DNA of 64,000 bases, taken from NCBI RefSeq assembly GCF_039973015.1, contig NZ_JBDWLT010000003.1, positions 1 through 64,000 of the forward strand, in the 5' to 3' direction. Shown here piece by piece: positions 59,307-64,000 of this stretch. The stretch comes from Parvibaculum sp039973015 (GTDB lineage Bacteria; Pseudomonadota; Alphaproteobacteria; Parvibaculales; Parvibaculaceae). The notes under the pieces were generated by a model, which saw nothing but the letters and a program-made list of their open reading frames with translations, made no database searches and was not told where the DNA came from. The stretch's first letter is position 1; each line of letters opens with the position of its first letter. The translations under genes and the position numbers were made by a program.

Positions 59307-61241
59307 ATGCCACGCCGTTTGAAAACCGCCTTGCGAGGCGGTCCCAACCCTGTCACGGGGGTGAACCCGGAAGGTCGCAATGCGACCCGCACCCTCGTGA
59401 ACATGCTGCCCCGGCTCTGGCCGAAGGGCAGGGCGGACCTGCGTTTGCGCGTTGTCTTCGCGATGCTCGCGCTCGTCGCGGCAAAGGGCATCACGGTCTA
59501 CATCCCCTTCCTCTACAAGCGCGCGGTGGATGCTCTCTCGCCGGAAACAGTAGCCGCCGCCGCGGTCATCGTGCCGGTAATGCTGATCGTCGCCTATGGC
59601 GTCGGGCGTATTTTGATGATCGCTCTCGCTCAGCTGCGTGACGCGATCTTTGCGAAAGTCGGGCAAAACGCGGTCCGCGAACTTGCCGTCGAAACCTTCC
59701 GCCACATGCATGCGCTTTCTCTGCGTTTCCATCTGGAGCGGCGCACGGGCGGCCTTTCACGCGTTATCGAGCGCGGCACCAAGGGCATCGACTTCCTGCT
59801 GCGTTTCTCGCTTTTCAACATCGTGCCAACCGTCATCGAGCTTATCCTCGTCTGCGTCATTCTCGCCTATGCTTTCGACGTCTGGTACTCGGTCGTTACC
59901 GCCGTGACGGTGATCGTCTATATGGTTTTTACCTTCGTTGTGACCGAGTGGCGCACGCGCTTCCGCCGCGAGATGAACGATCTCGACACCGAGGCAAACA
60001 CCAAGGCGGTGGACAGTCTTCTGAATTACGAGACGGTCAAATATTTCGGCAATGAAGAGCATGAAACGCGCCGCTTCGATCGCTCGATGACGGGGTACGA
60101 GCGCGCCGCTATCAGGACTGCGACATCGCTCTCGCTGCTGAACACCGGTCAGACGCTGATATTTAGTGCCGGCCTCACCGCGCTGATGCTGATGGCGGCA
60201 AACGGTATCGCGCAGGGTGTGCTGACAGTCGGTTCCTTCGTCATGATCAATACCTACCTGATCCAGCTCTACCAGCCGCTCAATCTTCTAGGCACGGTTT
60301 ACCGCGAAATCAGGCAGGCGCTGATCGACATGGAGACCATGTTCGATTTGCTGCAGGTGCCTGCCGAGATCAAGGACAAGCCCGGCGCGCCGGCTCTCGA
60401 TGTTTCGGGCGGGGAAGTCGTATTCGACGATGTGAGCTTCTACTACGACAGCGACCGCCGCATTCTCGACGGCGTTTCCTTTCGCGTCCCCCCGGGCGAT
60501 ACCCTTGCGATTGTCGGCCCTTCAGGCGCTGGAAAGTCCACCATCGCTCGCATTCTTTTCCGTTTCTACGATATCTCGGAAGGCGCTGTGCGGATCGACG
60601 GACAGGACATTCGAGATGTCCAGCAGGATTCCCTGCGTGCCGCCATCGGCATGGTTCCGCAGGACACCGTCCTCTTCAATGACACCATTCGCTACAACAT
60701 CCGGTATGGCCGCCCGGATGCGACCGATGAAGAAGTGCATGAGGCCGCGGAGCTCGCCCAGATCGGCCGTTTCATCGAAGCCCTCCCGCAAGGCTACGAG
60801 ACGCGCGTCGGGGAGCGCGGGCTGAAGCTCTCGGGCGGCGAGAAGCAGCGCGTTGCCATCGCGCGGACCATCCTCAAGAACCCGCCAATCCTTCTTCTCG
60901 ATGAGGCAACATCCGCCCTCGACACGCACACCGAAAAAGAAATTCAGACGGCGCTGAAAGGCATCTCGCGAAACCGCACCACGCTGGTCATCGCGCATCG
61001 CCTGTCGACTGTCGTGGACGCCAATGAAATCCTCGTACTCGACAAAGGGAGGGTGGTGGAGCGCGGCCGCCATGAGGAGCTCCTGGCCCGGAACGGCGCC
61101 TATGCGGCCATGTGGAACCGGCAGCGCGAGAGCGAAGAGGTCGAACGTGAAGAGGAGCGGCGTCTTGCCGCAAGCGAGGGGCGCGAGTTCGGGGTGGAAA
61201 CCGAGCTGGCGTCGAATTCAGCGGATAACGGATTTGCTTAA
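59307..61241 (+). CDS. Atm1-type ABC exporter
   Basis: A 644-residue half-transporter: six membrane helices (about 45-320) and a C-terminal ATPase. The membrane part has the Atm1/HMT1 signature (VDSLLNYETVKYFGNEEHE, then YQPLNLLGTVYREIRQALIDMETMF). The ATPase has Walker A GPSGAGKST, signature LSGGEKQR and Walker B ILLLDEATSALD. Relatives export glutathione-bound sulfur or metals from the cytoplasm or mitochondrial matrix, linking iron-sulfur homeostasis and metal stress. It works as a homodimer. No metal regulator gene is adjacent; a 17-base palindrome lies upstream. Confidence 0.9.
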   Translation: MPRRLKTALRGGPNPVTGVNPEGRNATRTLVNMLPRLWPKGRADLRLRVVFAMLALVAAKGITVYIPFLYKRAVDALSPETVAAAAVIVPVMLIVAYGVGRILMIALAQLRDAIFAKVGQNAVRELAVETFRHMHALSLRFHLERRTGGLSRVIERGTKGIDFLLRFSLFNIVPTVIELILVCVILAYAFDVWYSVVTAVTVIVYMVFTFVVTEWRTRFRREMNDLDTEANTKAVDSLLNYETVKYFGNEEHETRRFDRSMTGYERAAIRTATSLSLLNTGQTLIFSAGLTALMLMAANGIAQGVLTVGSFVMINTYLIQLYQPLNLLGTVYREIRQALIDMETMFDLLQVPAEIKDKPGAPALDVSGGEVVFDDVSFYYDSDRRILDGVSFRVPPGDTLAIVGPSGAGKSTIARILFRFYDISEGAVRIDGQDIRDVQQDSLRAAIGMVPQDTVLFNDTIRYNIRYGRPDATDEEVHEAAELAQIGRFIEALPQGYETRVGERGLKLSGGEKQRVAIARTILKNPPILLLDEATSALDTHTEKEIQTALKGISRNRTTLVIAHRLSTVVDANEILVLDKGRVVERGRHEELLARNGAYAAMWNRQRESEEVEREEERRLAASEGREFGVETELASNSADNGFA

Positions 61242-61309
61242 CCCGGGCGGAGTGCCGGGTTACACTCGGCTAAACTCGACAGACGAGAACGAGAGGCCAG
61301 GAAAGTTCA

Positions 61310-61990
61310 ATGGATAGCATCACGTCGATACTGACACCGATCCACCGCGAGGGGCACCGCTGGGTGGTCATCTTCGCTGCGGTGACGGTCGTTCTCTTTC
61401 TGATATGGAATCCGCTCGGGTGGCTCGGTGTCGTTCTCACTCTTTGGTGCCTCTATTTCTTCCGCGATCCCGACCGCGTAACCCCGTCGCGCGAGGGGCT
61501 CGTCATCAGCCCGGCAGACGGCGTCGTGAACATGATCACTGAAGCATCCCCGCCCGAGGAACTCGGTCTTGGCGATATGACACGCACCCGCGTGAGCATT
61601 TTCATGAATGTCTTCAATTGCCACGTGAACCGGGCACCCATCGCAGGGATCGTGAAGCGTGTTGCCTATCGGCCGGGGCTCTTCCTCAATGCCGATCTCG
61701 ACAAAGCGAGCGATGCCAACGAGAGAAACTCTCTGGTGATCGAGCGCGCGGACGGGGAGCAGATCGTGGTTGTGCAGATCGCAGGGCTCGTCGCCCGGCG
61801 TATCGTGTGCGACGTTGCAGAGGGGCATGATCTTGCTGCGGGGGAACGCTTCGGCATCATCCGTTTCGGCAGCCGTCTCGATGTCTATTTGCCGCAAGGG
61901 GCGGTGCCGCTTGTAGCTGTGGGGCAGACGGCGATTGCCGGTGAGACGGTGCTTGCGGATTCGACCGCAGCCCAGCCGCACCACATCTAG
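61310..61990 (+). CDS. psd: phosphatidylserine decarboxylase
   Basis: A 226-residue short-type (PSD-II like) proenzyme. An N-terminal membrane segment (about 18-50) precedes SPADGVV, FMNVFNCHVNRAP (His-containing) and the self-cleavage site RFGSRLDVYLP. There the chain should split between Gly187 and Ser188, turning Ser188 into the pyruvoyl cofactor. It makes phosphatidylethanolamine. The next gene, 35 bp on, encodes the enzyme of the preceding step, forming a psd-pssA operon. Confidence 0.93.
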   Translation: MDSITSILTPIHREGHRWVVIFAAVTVVLFLIWNPLGWLGVVLTLWCLYFFRDPDRVTPSREGLVISPADGVVNMITEASPPEELGLGDMTRTRVSIFMNVFNCHVNRAPIAGIVKRVAYRPGLFLNADLDKASDANERNSLVIERADGEQIVVVQIAGLVARRIVCDVAEGHDLAAGERFGIIRFGSRLDVYLPQGAVPLVAVGQTAIAGETVLADSTAAQPHHI

Positions 61991-62025
61991 AGGGCGCTGG
62001 GGCGCACTTTGAAGGACTGAAGCAG

Positions 62026-62892
62026 ATGGCAGGCTCTATACCGCCTTTCGAGCAGCGTCCGGGACCGGGTTTCCGGGCGAGCGAGACCATGCGCCAACGC
62101 CGGGCGCGACAGTTTTCGCAACTGCCGGTCCGCACCATCGTGCCGAACTCGCTCACTGTTCTTGCGCTCTGCGCGGGCCTCACTGCAATCCGCTTTGCCA
62201 TTGAGGGTCGTTTCGAGGCAGCGGTCGCCGCAATCATCATTGCCTCCGTTTTCGATGCCCTCGATGGGCGCATCGCCCGCATGCTGCGCGGGTCCACACG
62301 TTTTGGCGCCGAGCTCGACTCGCTCACCGATTTCGTGAACTTTGGTGTGGCGCCAGTTGTTATCCTCTATCTCTGGTCTCTGGGTGAGATTGGCGGTCTG
62401 GGCTGGATTGCAGTACTAGGCTTCTCGGTTTGCTGCGCGCTTCGCCTCGCCCGTTTCAACGTGGCGCTCGAAGATCCAGACAAGCCGGTCTGGACCGGGA
62501 ACTATTTCGTAGGCATGCCTTCACCCGCTGCAGCCGGTCTCGTCATGCTGCCGCTCTATCTCTCCTTCATTGGAGTGGAGTGGATAAAGGAAACACCGCT
62601 TCTTATCGCGGCCCATGTTCTCGTCATCGCTTTCCTGATGGTAAGCCAGATTCCGACATTCTCGGGAAAGCGCATGGGGTTGCGCATCCGGCGAGACATG
62701 GTGCTGCCCGTGCTCCTGCTTGTGGGCATGAGCGCGGCGGTCATTTTGAATTTTCCGTGGATTGCCTTCACAGGCCTGTGCGCGATTTATCTCGCGTCAA
62801 TTCCGGTAGCTGTCTTGCGCTACCGCTATCACAAGAAGCGGACTGCTTCCTCTGAACCGCATCCCGACACGGACGATCTCGAAATCGACTGA
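62026..62892 (+). CDS. pssA: CDP-diacylglycerol--serine O-phosphatidyltransferase
   Basis: A 288-residue integral membrane CDP-alcohol phosphotransferase. The motif DALDGRIARMLRGSTRFGAELDSLTDF matches DG-x2-AR-x8-G-x3-D-x3-D, holding the metal and CDP. About eight hydrophobic segments follow (residues 30-270). It makes phosphatidylserine, which the upstream psd product decarboxylates. The N-terminal 30 residues are basic and Gln/Arg-rich. Confidence 0.93.
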   Translation: MAGSIPPFEQRPGPGFRASETMRQRRARQFSQLPVRTIVPNSLTVLALCAGLTAIRFAIEGRFEAAVAAIIIASVFDALDGRIARMLRGSTRFGAELDSLTDFVNFGVAPVVILYLWSLGEIGGLGWIAVLGFSVCCALRLARFNVALEDPDKPVWTGNYFVGMPSPAAAGLVMLPLYLSFIGVEWIKETPLLIAAHVLVIAFLMVSQIPTFSGKRMGLRIRRDMVLPVLLLVGMSAAVILNFPWIAFTGLCAIYLASIPVAVLRYRYHKKRTASSEPHPDTDDLEID

Positions 62893-62895
62893 GGT

Positions 62896-63117
62896 CTAGT
62901 GCTCTTCCCGGTCGTAACCGCCGTTCTCGGCCGGCCCTTCGGCCTCTTGAAAACCGGCCTTTTCGGTCCTCGACATCACATGCCGCTTCAATGTCCCCGA
63001 TGCGTCGAGGATCGGCTCTACGCGGCGTCTGATCTCCGAATGCGGTTGACTCCGTTGCATCTGTTGCTCCGCTGCCCCGGTATCTTTGCCGGTACGCTGC
63101 TTGTGAAACCTACTCAT
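62896..63117 (-). CDS. small hypothetical protein overlapping the methyltransferase gene
   Basis: A 73-residue, very polar ORF (MSRFHKQRTGKDTGAAEQQM at its start, acidic end EGPAENGGYDREEH) with no recognised domain. Its ATG overlaps the last eight bases of the methyltransferase gene (GATGAGTAG), which would allow translational coupling. Its stop lies three bases from that of pssA. It may be a real small protein or only an open frame. Confidence 0.38.
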   Translation of the reverse strand: MSRFHKQRTGKDTGAAEQQMQRSQPHSEIRRRVEPILDASGTLKRHVMSRTEKAGFQEAEGPAENGGYDREEH

Positions 63118-63985
63118 CTATGTCACCTGCGTCTTGCGACGCGGGGTATTCGCCCGCTTCAGCCCCTCCATTCCTTGCCGGCAATCTGATTGCACGAATA
63201 AGAACGAGCCGAAGCTGTTTTGTTTCCAGCGCTTGACTGCGAGCGAGCCAGACAGCGCCTTCCTCTATCAAGGTGGGGGCGGTTTCCGGCAGAAGTTTGG
63301 CATTTTGCAGGCAATCATGGAGCTGTCGCCAACCGGCTTGAATAAGCGGCAGATATTCTGACGAAATGTCTGCGAAGCTTTCCAATTTGTAATCTTGTGC
63401 GGCGATTGCCTGCCGGTATTCCGCTTCGCTCCAGGGAGACGCGATACCGCCTTCCGCGGCCCGCCAGGCAGTAAGCGCAGCGGCCTCGTCCATCTCCGTA
63501 TCGATACCATCGGCAAGAACAAAATCGGTGAGCACCAGGGAACCGCCATCGCAGAGCCCCCTATGTATTTCTGCGAGCATCTTTTCGCGGTCAGCGACGG
63601 CAAACATCGCTTCGCGCATGAAGATCGCCGCATGACCACCCGCCGGATTGAAGTCCGCAGGCTCCAGCCCGTCCGGCCCACAGGCATGGACGGGAGCCGT
63701 TTCACTCATACCTTCTTTGGCGGACAATCTCATTGCCTCGGCTGCTATTTCGAGGTCGTGCTCGATGCCGAGGATCGAGACGCCATGCTTTGCAGCCACT
63801 GCGCGCATGCCGCCGCCGAGTCCGGGGGTAAGGTCGAGAAAACGGCCCTTGCGCGTGAAGTCGGCCAGAGATGCGACGCGCAACGCGAAGTCTGCGCTGC
63901 CCGGGAGGCTGAAGCCGGGCCCCCACAGTTCCTGGATGATCTCAAGACGGCTTAGCGATTTGGGAGGCTCGGCTTTTTCCGGCAT
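63110..63985 (-). CDS. SAM-dependent class I methyltransferase-like protein
   Basis: A 291-residue protein with a Rossmann methyltransferase core: motif I FLDLTPGLGGGMRAVAAKHG, post-I acidic GIEHDLEIA, motif IV region AAIFMREAMFAVADREKML and LVLTDFVLADG. The unusual DLTPGLGGG replaces the common DLGxGxGG. The C-terminal part (about 190-290) is helical, without a known domain. Its substrate is unknown; the position next to psd-pssA raises the possibility of lipid methylation, but there is no direct evidence. The chosen start lies 15 bases from the window edge, so the gene could begin further out. Confidence 0.65.
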   Translation of the reverse strand: MPEKAEPPKSLSRLEIIQELWGPGFSLPGSADFALRVASLADFTRKGRFLDLTPGLGGGMRAVAAKHGVSILGIEHDLEIAAEAMRLSAKEGMSETAPVHACGPDGLEPADFNPAGGHAAIFMREAMFAVADREKMLAEIHRGLCDGGSLVLTDFVLADGIDTEMDEAAALTAWRAAEGGIASPWSEAEYRQAIAAQDYKLESFADISSEYLPLIQAGWRQLHDCLQNAKLLPETAPTLIEEGAVWLARSQALETKQLRLVLIRAIRLPARNGGAEAGEYPASQDAGDIDE

Positions 63986-64000
63986 CGCTGGGGCGGCCGG

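Overview
The window reads as chromosomal DNA of a GC-rich alphaproteobacterium. The evidence is the large number of acyl-CoA dehydrogenases and quinone-oxidoreductase-like MDR proteins, four PAS proteins of the type common in Rhizobiales, a class II DAHP synthase, a CimA-type citramalate synthase, and dispersed GC-rich palindromes typical of that class. The overall flavour is Parvibaculum-like (lipid and hydrocarbon users); that is my inference from gene content, not a database match. Gene density is high. Most intergenic gaps are under 250 bp; the only longer one (51934-52518) is filled with repeats.

Layout. 0.2-2.3 kb: DUF1289 protein, divergent CobT and an unknown membrane protein. 2.5-9.2 kb: acyl-CoA catabolism genes (a PimC/PimD-like dehydrogenase pair, a crotonase, a small monooxygenase-fold protein, another dehydrogenase) around an orphan histidine kinase. 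9.3-13.8 kb: a betaine-type binding-protein/permease fusion, an SDR dehydrogenase and a concentrative nucleoside transporter. 14.0-14.9 kb: an intact-looking IS5-family element with a frameshifted transposase. 15-17.4 kb: a GPH-type sugar/cation symporter and a luciferase-like monooxygenase. 17.6-20.5 kb: four paralogous PAS proteins with a PaaI-type thioesterase among them. 20.5-29.6 kb: acyl-CoA dehydrogenase, uracil-DNA-glycosylase-like protein, an outer-membrane copper receptor with a small partner, a lysophospholipase-like lipoprotein candidate, a very large patatin and a TauE/SafE transporter. tRNA-Val(CAC) follows.

29.9-38.8 kb holds mostly housekeeping genes: DUF3047, a phosphoglycolate-phosphatase-like HAD, GNAT, DUF2817 peptidase, then a gabD-rpiA-gor run and DAHP synthase behind a possible attenuator. 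38.8-46.8 kb: three related MDR oxidoreductases interleaved with a macA-macB-nodT export operon. 47.0-51.9 kb: nadE-gltX (4-bp overlap) and cimA, the latter preceded by a small isoleucine-rich leader ORF. 51.9-56.3 kb: a repeat block with a 214-bp direct duplication, DUF1772 and a one-gene type IIG restriction-modification enzyme. 56.5-64 kb: RarD, a LOG-family protein, a LysM protein, an Atm1-type exporter, the psd-pssA phospholipid pair and a methyltransferase.

The most interesting signals are the leader peptide before cimA, a palindromic repeat lying in frame inside the 5' coding part of nodT, the PAS paralogue cluster, the transporter fusion without an ATPase, and several palindromes that look like regulator operators. 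I did not find a clear new multi-gene defence or biosynthetic system.
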